A stretch of DNA of 5,955 nt from JBEVMS01 sp040508515 (GCA_040508515.1 JBEVMS010000002.1:1-5955); one strand, 5' to 3'; shown: positions 1 to 5,585, counted from the stretch's first letter. Program-made: numbers and translations. The notes: generated by a model from the letters alone, not told the origin.

Positions 1-774
1 GGGCTTGATTATCTGGCCGAGGCGGAGTTGTCATCAATGTTCGCCGAGCACTATGCGATCGCGCCCGATGAACCCGCCCTGCGCGCCTGCGCCGGCGACC
101 AACTGGCGCTGGAGCAATTGCTGGACTTCGTCACGCAGCGCAGTTTCCGGCAGAGCCTGCTGTGCCATGCCGAGCGCGCGCAGACCGTGCACTATCGGAT
201 CAAGCGCTCACGCTTGATCGGCATGCATCTGGCCGGACGCTTTCTCGAACTGAGCGAGCGGCCGCAACGCTGGCAAGGCTTGGACGGTGCGCAGGTTGAA
301 ACCCGTCACCAAAGCGACCGCCGGGTACTGCAAGCGCTGCACGACGCTTGGCCAGGCACGCTGGCGATGGAGTCTTTGCTCCAGGACATCGCTGCCGACA
401 GTGGCGATCCGTTGCCCGCACAGCAGGCCGTGCTCGCCTTTGTCGAGGAGCTGATTCTCAGTGGCGCGGTACGCGCGCGACGCGAACCGATACTTGCCGC
501 CGATGGCGGTGCCACGCCATGCGTCAGTGTGCCGCTTCGTCAACTGGCTACGTGGCGAGCCCAGCAAGATGCCCCGATCGCGCTTTACAACGCCTGGCAT
601 GGCGCGGTGGATGATCTCGATGCGCTGGAGCTACGCCTGCTGCCTCTACTGGATGGTCAACGCGAAATCGACCAGCTCCAACGACGGCTAAACAACGATG
701 GCCTCGCTGAGGTATCGCGCGATCAAGTTCAACTTGCGTTGCACAAGCTGCATCAGCGGGCAATGCTTGCTTGA
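1..774 (+). CDS. Methyltransferase regulatory domain protein, C-terminal part (5' end outside window)
   Basis: The reading frame is open from the first base and ends at TGA 772-774, giving 257 visible residues with no upstream stop. The start therefore lies outside the window, and the internal TTG and ATG codons near bases 28-39 are not the true start. The visible part begins GLDYLAEAELSSMF and continues with ACAGDQLALEQLLDFV and RSFRQSLLCH. These resemble, from memory, the predicted methyltransferase regulatory domain that follows a class I SAM-dependent methyltransferase fold in many proteobacterial proteins. The end (LLPLLDGQREIDQLQRRL and onward) looks like the winged-helix-type C-terminal region of the same proteins. 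The SAM-binding domain would lie upstream and cannot be seen, so the substrate is unknown. The gene is on the same strand as lysR but 445 bp away, so co-transcription is unlikely. Confidence 0.8.
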   Translation, partial: GLDYLAEAELSSMFAEHYAIAPDEPALRACAGDQLALEQLLDFVTQRSFRQSLLCHAERAQTVHYRIKRSRLIGMHLAGRFLELSERPQRWQGLDGAQVETRHQSDRRVLQALHDAWPGTLAMESLLQDIAADSGDPLPAQQAVLAFVEELILSGAVRARREPILAADGGATPCVSVPLRQLATWRAQQDAPIALYNAWHGAVDDLDALELRLLPLLDGQREIDQLQRRLNNDGLAEVSRDQVQLALHKLHQRAMLA

Positions 775-823
775 TTCTTATGCTTCGATATCTTGCATGG
801 AAATCAACATATGGACGTCTAAA

Positions 824-841
824 CATCTATATTAATAGATG
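824..841. repeat. AT-rich inverted repeat, 7-bp arms, 4-nt loop
   Basis: CATCTAT (824-830) and ATAGATG (835-841) are perfect reverse complements around the loop ATTA. The repeat lies 50 bp after the stop of the upstream methyltransferase gene, inside an AT-rich patch. No T-run follows on either strand and the stem is AT-rich, so a classical intrinsic terminator is unlikely. A regulator binding site is equally possible. Confidence 0.45.
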
Positions 842-1107
842 CACATTACCACACATTGCATGCCGCGCATTTTCCGGAGGCGTTTGATTTCGCTCCCGTC
901 CAACGCGCGCCGGACAGCAACAGGCTGAGTTAAACGACATGCGATCAGAGCCGCGAAGAGAAAACCTAAAAATGAGCACGAATGGAAAACCTCAATTCCT
1001 TTCGGATGCCTTCTTCAACGGTGAATGTAAGCCACGCCCGCGCCCAATCAAGCTTTGCGGCAACCCGCGTGGCAAGACGCGCCGCACGGCAACCCCTTAC
1101 CTACGAC

Positions 1108-1135
1108 ATGCGGGTCGTGCCGCATATTCATGCGG
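1108..1135. promoter_or_regulatory. ATGCGG / CCGCAT / ATGCGG repeat cluster upstream of lysR (candidate operator)
   Basis: Three copies of one hexamer in alternating orientation lie about 85-110 bp upstream of the lysR start: ATGCGG at 1108-1113, CCGCAT at 1120-1125 and ATGCGG at 1130-1135. The outer two are direct repeats (CATGCGG including the preceding C) 22 bp apart, about two helical turns. Each neighbouring pair forms a perfect 6-bp inverted repeat. A related TGCCGCA recurs at 1165-1171. LysR regulators commonly autoregulate from sites just upstream of their own gene, so this is a reasonable operator candidate. The hexamer does not itself show the T-N11-A signature clearly. Confidence 0.35.
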
Positions 1136-1175
1136 ATGGATGTAGCCCCTCGCTGGATGTAGAGTGCCGCACTGT

Positions 1176-1181
1176 CATAAT
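1176..1181 (+). promoter_or_regulatory. Possible -10 element for lysR
   Basis: CATAAT matches the sigma-70 -10 consensus at five of six positions and would place transcription start about 30 bp before the lysR TTG. At 17-bp spacing the -35 position reads CTGGAT, a poor match. The promoter would therefore be weak or activator-dependent. This is only a sequence match. Confidence 0.2.
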
Positions 1182-1219
1182 GTCGCAGGGCTCACTGCCT
1201 CGAGACCGCTGGATCTGCC

Positions 1220-2218
1220 TTGAAAAATGCAACGCTGCGCCAACTGAAGACCTTCGTCACCGTGGCTCGCCGCTTGAGTTTCTCGCGGGCGGCGGAAGAG
1301 TTGCATCTGACTCAGCCGGCGATCTCCGAACAAATCAAGCAGTTGGAAAGCCATGTTGGCTTGCCGCTATTTGAGAAGCTCGGGAAGAAGATTTTCCTCA
1401 CTACCGCCGGCGAGGAAATGCTCAATTACAGCCATGAGATCATCCATCAGTTTCGCCTGGCCGAGGAAGCGATGGAGCGGCTGCGCGAAAGTGCCAGCCT
1501 CAGTCTCAGAATTGGCGTGATCACCGCGGGCGGCTATCTGTTTCCGCACCTGTTGGCCAATTTCATGCAGCGCCACAGCGGGGTTCAGCTTGATGTTGCC
1601 GTACAAAATCGTGAAGAGCTTCTACAGCGGCTGGACGACAACACCACTGACATCGTGGTGATGATCGGAGTTCCGCGGAATCCGGCTATCGTCAGCGAAT
1701 CGTTCGCACCACACCCGTTCGTCATCGTCGCCGCGCCGGATCATCCCCTGGCCGGGCAACGCGACATTGCGCTGTCCGCACTGGTCAATGAGCGCTTCTT
1801 GATTCGCGAAAAAGGCTCGGACACCTGGCTTTCCATGAAGGAAAACTTCGTCAACCGGTTCGGCAAGCTGCACGCGCCGCTGGAGATCAAGAGTACCGAG
1901 GCGATCAAGCAGGCCGTCATGGCGGGCTTGGGCGTGAGCTTTCTTTCCGCGCATACGATCGGCTTCGAGATTCAGGCTGGCCTGCTCACCGTGCTCGATA
2001 TCGAAGGTTTTCCCATCGTCGACAACTGGCAAGTGGTGCATCGCGCCGACAAGCAATTGGCACCGGCAGCACTTGCTTTTAAGCAGTTTTTGCTCGACGA
2101 AGGCGCCGGGCATCTGGTTCGACTGTCCAACATTGATCAGTGGCTTGATACCAAGGCGCCACCCGGTAAACGCATTACCGGCAGCAACGCCACGGGGCGC
2201 ACTCTCGCGACGCACTGA
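1220..2218 (+). CDS. LysR-family transcriptional regulator (CbbR-like subgroup)
   Basis: This 332-residue product has the usual LysR length plus a short extra C-terminal tail. Residues 1-60 are the winged helix-turn-helix domain, with the LysR signature SFSRAAEELHLTQPAISEQI at 20-39 followed by a KQLE linker. Residues about 95-295 form the periplasmic-binding-protein-like effector domain. Segments such as FLIREKGSDTW, STEAIKQAVMAGLGVSFLS and the HTIG motif resemble, from memory, CbbR/RbcR regulators of CO2-fixation genes. No cbb genes are visible, so I do not assign that symbol. The start is TTG 1220: an in-frame stop at 1178 excludes a longer product, no ATG or GTG lies in between, and the reading MKNATLRQLKTF fits the family N-terminus. 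Only a weak GGA at 1211-1213 precedes it. The gene is convergent with tatA (27 bp between stops). Its targets are unknown; oxdC or itself are the nearest candidates. Confidence 0.9.
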   Translation: MKNATLRQLKTFVTVARRLSFSRAAEELHLTQPAISEQIKQLESHVGLPLFEKLGKKIFLTTAGEEMLNYSHEIIHQFRLAEEAMERLRESASLSLRIGVITAGGYLFPHLLANFMQRHSGVQLDVAVQNREELLQRLDDNTTDIVVMIGVPRNPAIVSESFAPHPFVIVAAPDHPLAGQRDIALSALVNERFLIREKGSDTWLSMKENFVNRFGKLHAPLEIKSTEAIKQAVMAGLGVSFLSAHTIGFEIQAGLLTVLDIEGFPIVDNWQVVHRADKQLAPAALAFKQFLLDEGAGHLVRLSNIDQWLDTKAPPGKRITGSNATGRTLATH

Positions 2219-2234
2219 GTTTGCCGTCGCGGGA
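2203..2234. terminator. GC-rich hairpin between convergent lysR and tatA
   Basis: Bases 2203-2214 pair with 2222-2234: eight outer pairs including one T-G wobble, eleven or twelve pairs in total, with one bulged C at 2225. The core arms are CGCGAC and GTCGCG. The 7-nt loop (2215-2221) contains the lysR stop codon TGA 2216-2218. The structure lies exactly where two convergent genes meet, so it could end or stabilise transcripts from both sides. No T-run follows on either strand, so it is not a textbook intrinsic terminator. Confidence 0.5.
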
Positions 2235-2245
2235 TCGCATGCGCA

Positions 2246-2473
2246 TCAATGCGTCTCGGTGGAAGTTCTCGTGCGTGCCGCCGCTTGCTCGGACTGCGAT
2301 ACCTGCTGATAAACGCCCTGCATGTCGCCTTCCTTGCTTTCGCTGGTGGCTTGCCTGAATTCCTTGATGGTCACGCCCAGATCGCTGCCGAGCGTGCGAA
2401 GTTTTTTCGTGCCGAACACGAGCACCACGATCGCCAGCAGGGCCAGCACATGCCATACGCTTAACGAAGCCAT
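2246..2473 (-). CDS. tatA: Sec-independent (twin-arginine) protein translocase subunit TatA
   Basis: This 75-residue protein has the full TatA layout. A short N-terminus and one membrane helix occupy about residues 5-20. The conserved FG hinge (F20, G21) follows, then an amphipathic helix beginning TKKLRTLGSDLG and a polar C-terminal tail from about residue 42. TatA oligomers form the membrane passage for folded proteins carrying twin-arginine signals. The start is well supported: AAGGAG at 2480-2485 sits 6 nt before the ATG. It is the third gene of the minus-strand cluster, 78 bp after mntH. No tatB or tatC accompanies it here, so it is probably an additional TatA/TatE-type paralogue working with a TatBC complex encoded elsewhere. 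The hinge and the TKKLR sequence favour TatA over TatB. Its presence beside a Tat-dependent oxalate decarboxylase suggests it serves that export. Confidence 0.9.
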   Translation of the reverse strand: MASLSVWHVLALLAIVVLVFGTKKLRTLGSDLGVTIKEFRQATSESKEGDMQGVYQQVSQSEQAAARTRTSTETH

Positions 2474-2551
2474 GATTTTCTCCTTCTCAAAATGACGCTA
2501 AAGACAACCGTTGATGAAAGGCCGTCAACCGATTTTTCGCCGCAAGGCGCT

Positions 2552-3850
2552 TTAGAGCAACATACCCACCACCAGAACGGTATTGAGTACCACGATCAAA
2601 ACGGTGGCGCCGATCGCCAACGCTGTCTTGCGCCGGCTTGAGGCAAACCCGCCCATCACCGACTTGCGTGACGACAACACGACCAACGCCACCAGCGGCA
2701 GCGGCAGCACGAAACTCAGCACCGCTTGGCTGGTGATCATCGCGTTCATCGGGTTGCAGTACAGCGCCACCACGAAAGCCGGCGCCATGGTGAGCACACG
2801 GCGCAGCCAAACTGGAATGTAAAAACCCACGAAACCCTGCATCACCACTTGTCCGGCCATGGTTCCAACGACCGAGCTGGAAATGCCCGAGGCGATCAGC
2901 GAGATCAAAAAGACGCTCGCCGCGCCAAAACCCAGCACCGACCCCAGCGTGTGATAAGCCACACCGATATCGGCGATACCCGGCGCCGCCTTGCGAAACA
3001 CGTCAGCCGACGTAATCAGCATCGCCATGTTGACTGCGCCGGCCACGCCCAGCGCAAGGATCACCTCGCGATTGGAAAAACGCAGCAGGCGCAAGCGCTC
3101 TGCCTCATTACGCGTTGGTGTGCGCTGCTGCGTCAGCCCCGAATGCAGGTAAAGCGTGTGCGGCATGATGGTGGCGCCCACCACGCTAACGGCGAGCATC
3201 AACGCACCATGATCGTGCAGTTGTGGTGTAACCGTGTGGAACAACACCGCATGCCAGTTCGGTGGCAAGGCCAGCAGTTCGAAAAGATAGCTCGCGCCGA
3301 TCACGCCAACCAAGGCGGTGATCGCCAACTCCAGCGGACGAAAGCCGCGCTTATCGAGCGAAAGAATGAAAAACGTCGCCAGGCCCGTCAGCACCATCGC
3401 TACCATCAGTGTCAGATGGAACATCAGCGACATACCAAGCGCACCGCCGAGGAACTCGGCCAGGTCGGTGGCCATTGCGGCCAATTCCGAGGCGATCCAC
3501 ATACCAATCACCACCGGCTGGGAGAACTGCTCCCTGCACAGTTGCGGCAGATTACGTCCGGTCACTATGCCCAGCTTGGCCGACATCGCCTGGAACAGCA
3601 TCGCGATCAGATTGGCGGCCAGAACCACCCATAGCAGCTGATAGCCGTAGGATGAGCCGGCCTGAATATTGGTGGCGAAATTGCCTGGGTCCATATAGCC
3701 GACCGAGGCGATAACCGCCGGGCCCACAAAGGGCAAGAAAGCCTTTATCCCGGTGCGTCGTCCGCTGAGCGCCTCACGCGCATGCATCATCGTCTGGCAA
3801 GTAGCGCTTGGGTTTAGCGACAACGGCCCGAAACGAGGAAAGGCCAGCAT
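2552..3850 (-). CDS. mntH: Nramp-family Mn2+/H+ symporter MntH
   Basis: From ATG 3850 the product is 432 residues, a normal Nramp length. It is an inner-membrane, proton-coupled divalent metal importer with a strong preference for manganese. The TM1 metal motif DPGN lies at residues 54-57, with D54 and N57 as ligands. TM3 carries D129 and E132 of the proton pathway. TM6 carries A226, M229 and H231 (TIMPH), where the Met is the manganese-selective ligand. The family signature GISSSVVGTMAGQVVMQGF lies at 322-340. About eleven hydrophobic segments are apparent. The frame is open further upstream to ATG 3922, which would give 456 residues, but that extension is not membrane-like and overlaps an intergenic hairpin. 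ATG 3850 has GGAG nine bases upstream. ATG 3790 (412 residues) lacks a binding site but gives the same length as the E. coli protein. The gene lies between oxdC and tatA and is likely co-transcribed with them. Confidence 0.93.
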   Translation of the reverse strand: MLAFPRFGPLSLNPSATCQTMMHAREALSGRRTGIKAFLPFVGPAVIASVGYMDPGNFATNIQAGSSYGYQLLWVVLAANLIAMLFQAMSAKLGIVTGRNLPQLCREQFSQPVVIGMWIASELAAMATDLAEFLGGALGMSLMFHLTLMVAMVLTGLATFFILSLDKRGFRPLELAITALVGVIGASYLFELLALPPNWHAVLFHTVTPQLHDHGALMLAVSVVGATIMPHTLYLHSGLTQQRTPTRNEAERLRLLRFSNREVILALGVAGAVNMAMLITSADVFRKAAPGIADIGVAYHTLGSVLGFGAASVFLISLIASGISSSVVGTMAGQVVMQGFVGFYIPVWLRRVLTMAPAFVVALYCNPMNAMITSQAVLSFVLPLPLVALVVLSSRKSVMGGFASSRRKTALAIGATVLIVVLNTVLVVGMLL

Positions 3851-3859
3851 GAAACGACA

Positions 3860-3863
3860 CTCC
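3860..3863 (-). promoter_or_regulatory. Shine-Dalgarno that favours the mntH start at 3850
   Basis: On the minus strand GGAG is followed by a 9-nt spacer and ATG 3850. The alternative starts at 3922, 3865 and 3790 have no comparable purine-rich motif at a usable distance; 3865 has only a GGG. Confidence 0.45.
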
Positions 3864-3892
3864 ATCGATACCCGCCAAAGCGAGTGACAGTC

Positions 3893-3917
3893 GCGGGCCG
3901 CCACGAGGACGGCCCGC
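3893..3917 (-). other. Strong GC hairpin in the oxdC-mntH gap (possible attenuator or mRNA stabiliser)
   Basis: GCGGGCCG (3893-3900) and CGGCCCGC (3910-3917) are perfect 8-bp reverse complements. Two further C-G pairs (3901-3902 with 3907-3908) close a 4-nt loop, leaving A3909 bulged. The hairpin begins about 25 nt after the oxdC stop on the transcript and ends about 40 nt before the mntH start. No U-run follows, so it should not stop all transcription. Such hairpins between operon genes commonly protect the upstream message from 3' exonucleases or cause partial termination. Either would give more OxdC than MntH. Confidence 0.55.
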
Positions 3918-3941
3918 TGCATCCTGCTGAACGCTGGCCGT

Positions 3942-5204
3942 TTAGGCGGCAGGCATAAGTTCGGGGCGCAGGTCCGGCACGTTCTTGAGGATCGTCTGCG
4001 GATCGATGTTCAAGTGATCCTTGACCAGCTGCGGCGGGGAGTGCTTGAGCCAGTTGGCCAGCGACACTTCCTCGTACTTGGCGGTCTTGAAGATTTCCAG
4101 GAAGACCAGATCGGTGGTGCCGGTGTTCTGCACGTAGTGACCCAGGCTCTTCTTCACATAACCGACATCACCGGGACGGAAATCGGCGGTCTGCGCCTTC
4201 GGGCCCGTGTCGAACACGGTCATCCGACCCTCGCCCGAGATGTAGTACTGCCACTCGTCCGCATTCGGATGCCAATGCAGCTCACGCAGCGCGCCGGGCT
4301 TGACCCGAACCATCGCCATCGCCACCGTCTTGGAGATCGCGAAGTTGGTGCTGTCGACGATGTGCACGGTGCCGCCAGCGGTTTCCTTGGTCGGCTTCAT
4401 GTCGCTGGTGGAGAACACGAACGGATGCGCCGGCTCACCCAGCGAGGTCGCCGAGGCGTGCTGAGCAGCTTCCAGCGGACCCGGATCGGAACCCTGGAAG
4501 ATCCACAGGTTGTCGACCGGAATGTTCTTGAACGCCTCGGCAGCAACGCCGAAGTTGACGGCCAGCACGTCCGGCGGGGTATGCGCCAGCCAGTCGGTCA
4601 GCATCAAGGTGTTGAATTCGGTCGAGCGGCCGTTATCGAAGGCCAGCAGGAACTCGGCGCCATCCGGGCCCAGACCCTGCAGCGAGTGCGGCAGGCCCGG
4701 CGGGAAGTACCACAGGTCGCCCTTCTTCACGTCAGCCACTTGCGGGCGGCCGTCTGCGTCGAGCACCGTGATGCGGCACTTGCCTTCCAGCATGATGGCC
4801 CACTCGGCCTGCTGGTGCCAATGCATCTCGCGGATGCCGTTGGCGGACAGGCGCATGTTGACGCCCGCGATATCTTCAGAGATCGCGAAGTCGGCCTGGG
4901 TCACTTCACGCGCCCAGCCACCGTTCTGGTAGCGCTTGTGCGCGTTGTTGAACGATGCCCAGAACAGCGGCATGCCGTTGATGTCGGTTGCCGGCGGATC
5001 CTGGAACGACGGGAACTGGCTCATCAGCGCCGGATTTTTCGGGCCCGGATCGGTGCTGGAGCTCGGGGACTTGGCGTTGATCTTGCCTTCCAGCGGACGA
5101 TCAGGGTTGCCGAACGTCTGCGCCTGCGCGACGGAGGCCACGCCAATGGCGGCAGCCGAAGCGGCGGCGCCGACCAGAATCTTACGTCGTTGCAAATCGG
5201 TCAT
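3942..5204 (-). CDS. oxdC: Tat-exported bicupin oxalate decarboxylase
   Basis: This 420-residue enzyme splits oxalate into formate and CO2, consuming a proton, at manganese held in cupin domains. Residues 1-28 are a twin-arginine signal peptide. Cupin 1 (about 90-235) has Mn ligands H128, H130, E134 and H173, with R125 beside them. Cupin 2 (about 265-400) has H310, H312, E317 and H356, with R307 and E370. Spacing between the ligands matches Bacillus subtilis OxdC exactly within each site. The active-site lid, SENST in B. subtilis, aligns with TEFNT at 195-199, keeping the Glu (E196) linked with decarboxylase rather than oxidase activity. The C-terminal segment HEWQYYISG-like (here ADEWQYYISGEG) and LVFLEIF are strongly family-like. 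The start ATG 5204 is preceded by AAAGGA with a 6-nt spacer. It is the first gene of the oxdC-mntH-tatA cluster. It is longer than the B. subtilis enzyme mainly through the signal and linker. Activity on oxalate is inferred from residues. Confidence 0.93.
   Translation of the reverse strand: MTDLQRRKILVGAAASAAAIGVASVAQAQTFGNPDRPLEGKINAKSPSSSTDPGPKNPALMSQFPSFQDPPATDINGMPLFWASFNNAHKRYQNGGWAREVTQADFAISEDIAGVNMRLSANGIREMHWHQQAEWAIMLEGKCRITVLDADGRPQVADVKKGDLWYFPPGLPHSLQGLGPDGAEFLLAFDNGRSTEFNTLMLTDWLAHTPPDVLAVNFGVAAEAFKNIPVDNLWIFQGSDPGPLEAAQHASATSLGEPAHPFVFSTSDMKPTKETAGGTVHIVDSTNFAISKTVAMAMVRVKPGALRELHWHPNADEWQYYISGEGRMTVFDTGPKAQTADFRPGDVGYVKKSLGHYVQNTGTTDLVFLEIFKTAKYEEVSLANWLKHSPPQLVKDHLNIDPQTILKNVPDLRPELMPAA
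5121..5204 (-). other. Twin-arginine signal peptide of OxdC
   Basis: Residues 1-28 show the n-region MTDLQRRKIL with R6-R7, an Ala/Val/Gly-rich core, and an AQA cleavage motif ending at A28. The position normally occupied by Phe after RRx is Ile, a tolerated change. The weakly hydrophobic core is typical of Tat rather than Sec substrates. Mature OxdC would begin QTFGN and be released to the periplasm after folding. Confidence 0.8.
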
Positions 5205-5277
5205 GAGTTTTCCTTTGCTATCAAATGACGCTTATGGACCGGCTTTGGAGCAGACTTCACGGATTGCAGGCCAATTG

Positions 5278-5283
5278 CCTCCT
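5278..5283 (-). promoter_or_regulatory. Perfect AGGAGG in the oxdC leader without a gene after it
   Basis: On the minus strand AGGAGG lies about 73 nt upstream of the oxdC ATG. The nearest possible start, TTG 5274-5272, is only 3 nt away and would make a five-codon peptide ending in TGA. AGGC (5280-5277) can also pair with GCCT (5271-5268), which would hide part of the motif. It may be chance, a ribosome standby site or a leader peptide signal. Confidence 0.2.
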
Positions 5284-5382
5284 ATCCTGAAACTAAGCTC
5301 GAAAAGCACTTGAATAATCCACGTCGATTGCTAGCGGCCGACCAAGGTGAAACGACTTAATCTTCGCCACGGCATGCCGACG

Positions 5383-5408
5383 GGCTTACCTGGCGCGAAG
5401 CCTAAGCC
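5383..5408. repeat. Interrupted hairpin upstream of oxdC
   Basis: GGCTTA (5383-5388) pairs with TAAGCC (5403-5408), and inside it GGC (5392-5394) pairs with GCC (5400-5402) around GCGAA, leaving CCT bulged. This gives nine pairs in all. On the plus strand a T-rich stretch follows about 10 nt later, too far for a standard terminator. On the minus strand it would fall in a long oxdC leader. Confidence 0.35.
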
Positions 5409-5416
5409 GCTCTTGC

Positions 5417-5442
5417 TATTTTTAATATTCAATAATTTTTTT
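5417..5442. promoter_or_regulatory. AT-rich patch, possible promoter or UP element for oxdC
   Basis: Twenty-six bases contain a single G/C (C5430) in an otherwise GC-rich region. Read on the minus strand it runs A-tract, TTATTGAATATTAA, A-tract, suiting an UP element, a -10 region or a nucleoid-protein site. No hexamer pair stands out. A start here would give oxdC a leader of roughly 200 nt. Confidence 0.3.
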
Positions 5443-5550
5443 GAAGATCATAAGCAGAGCCCTATGGGTAACCTTATGGTTGGTCTGCGGCATGCGTATC
5501 GAGCTACGCGGCAGTCGCGCTAACGAGCAAGTTGGCGCACTTTCTTTCGT

Positions 5551-5585
5551 ATTGTCGACAATTAATTGCGATTGAGCGCCAATCG
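5551..5585. promoter_or_regulatory. Cluster of overlapping ATTG/CAAT palindromes (candidate operator)
   Basis: Three perfect palindromes or inverted repeats lie in 35 bp. ATTGTCGACAAT (5551-5562) has no spacer. CAATTAATTG (5559-5568) shares CAAT with the first. CGATTG-5-CAATCG (5569-5585) follows directly. Together they place five ATTG or CAAT half-sites at 5551, 5559, 5565, 5571 and 5580. The 12-bp palindrome is of the type bound by GntR-family dimers, but no such regulator is encoded here. Confidence 0.4.

Larger units (their letters stand above)
775..1219. other. Intergenic region between methyltransferase gene and lysR
   Basis: This 445-bp stretch has no convincing gene. Two plus-strand open frames cross it. 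One starts at ATG 972 (or 939) and ends at 1145. The other starts at 982 and runs into lysR to 1374. Both give Arg/Pro/Cys-rich products with no recognisable domain, and neither has a good ribosome binding site. The left part (about 780-880) is markedly AT-richer than its surroundings and holds an inverted repeat. The right part (1100-1219) holds ATGCGG/CCGCAT repeats and is the probable lysR control region. Confidence 0.6.

Noticed and set aside
939..1374. Two plus-strand open frames (939-1145 and 982-1374) before and into lysR
   Set aside because: Their products are Arg/Pro/Cys-rich without any recognisable domain. The longer one runs through the lysR helix-turn-helix coding region in the wrong frame.
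2538..2549. CGCC-GCAA-GGCG mini-hairpin just after the mntH stop
   Set aside because: A four-pair stem with no T-run on the minus strand is too weak to call a terminator, and tatA follows as the next gene.
2726..3634. Plus-strand open frame of 302 codons opposite mntH
   Set aside because: It is an antisense shadow of the Nramp gene; its product is His/Arg/Gln-rich and has no membrane segments or domain.
3851..3922. N-terminal 24-residue extension of MntH from ATG 3922
   Set aside because: It has no ribosome binding site, overlaps a strong intergenic hairpin, and adds residues with no match to the Nramp N-terminus. ATG 3850 has GGAG upstream and gives a normal length.
4014..5228. Long plus-strand open frame of 404 codons opposite oxdC
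   Set aside because: It is the antisense shadow of oxdC, whose signal peptide, cupin ligands and start are all clear. The opposite product is Arg/His-rich with no domain.
5555..5583. Tac-like promoter TCGACA with downstream sequence on the plus strand
   Set aside because: The -35 match is good, but the -10 position reads GCCAAT and no plus-strand gene follows. The palindromes explain the sequence better.
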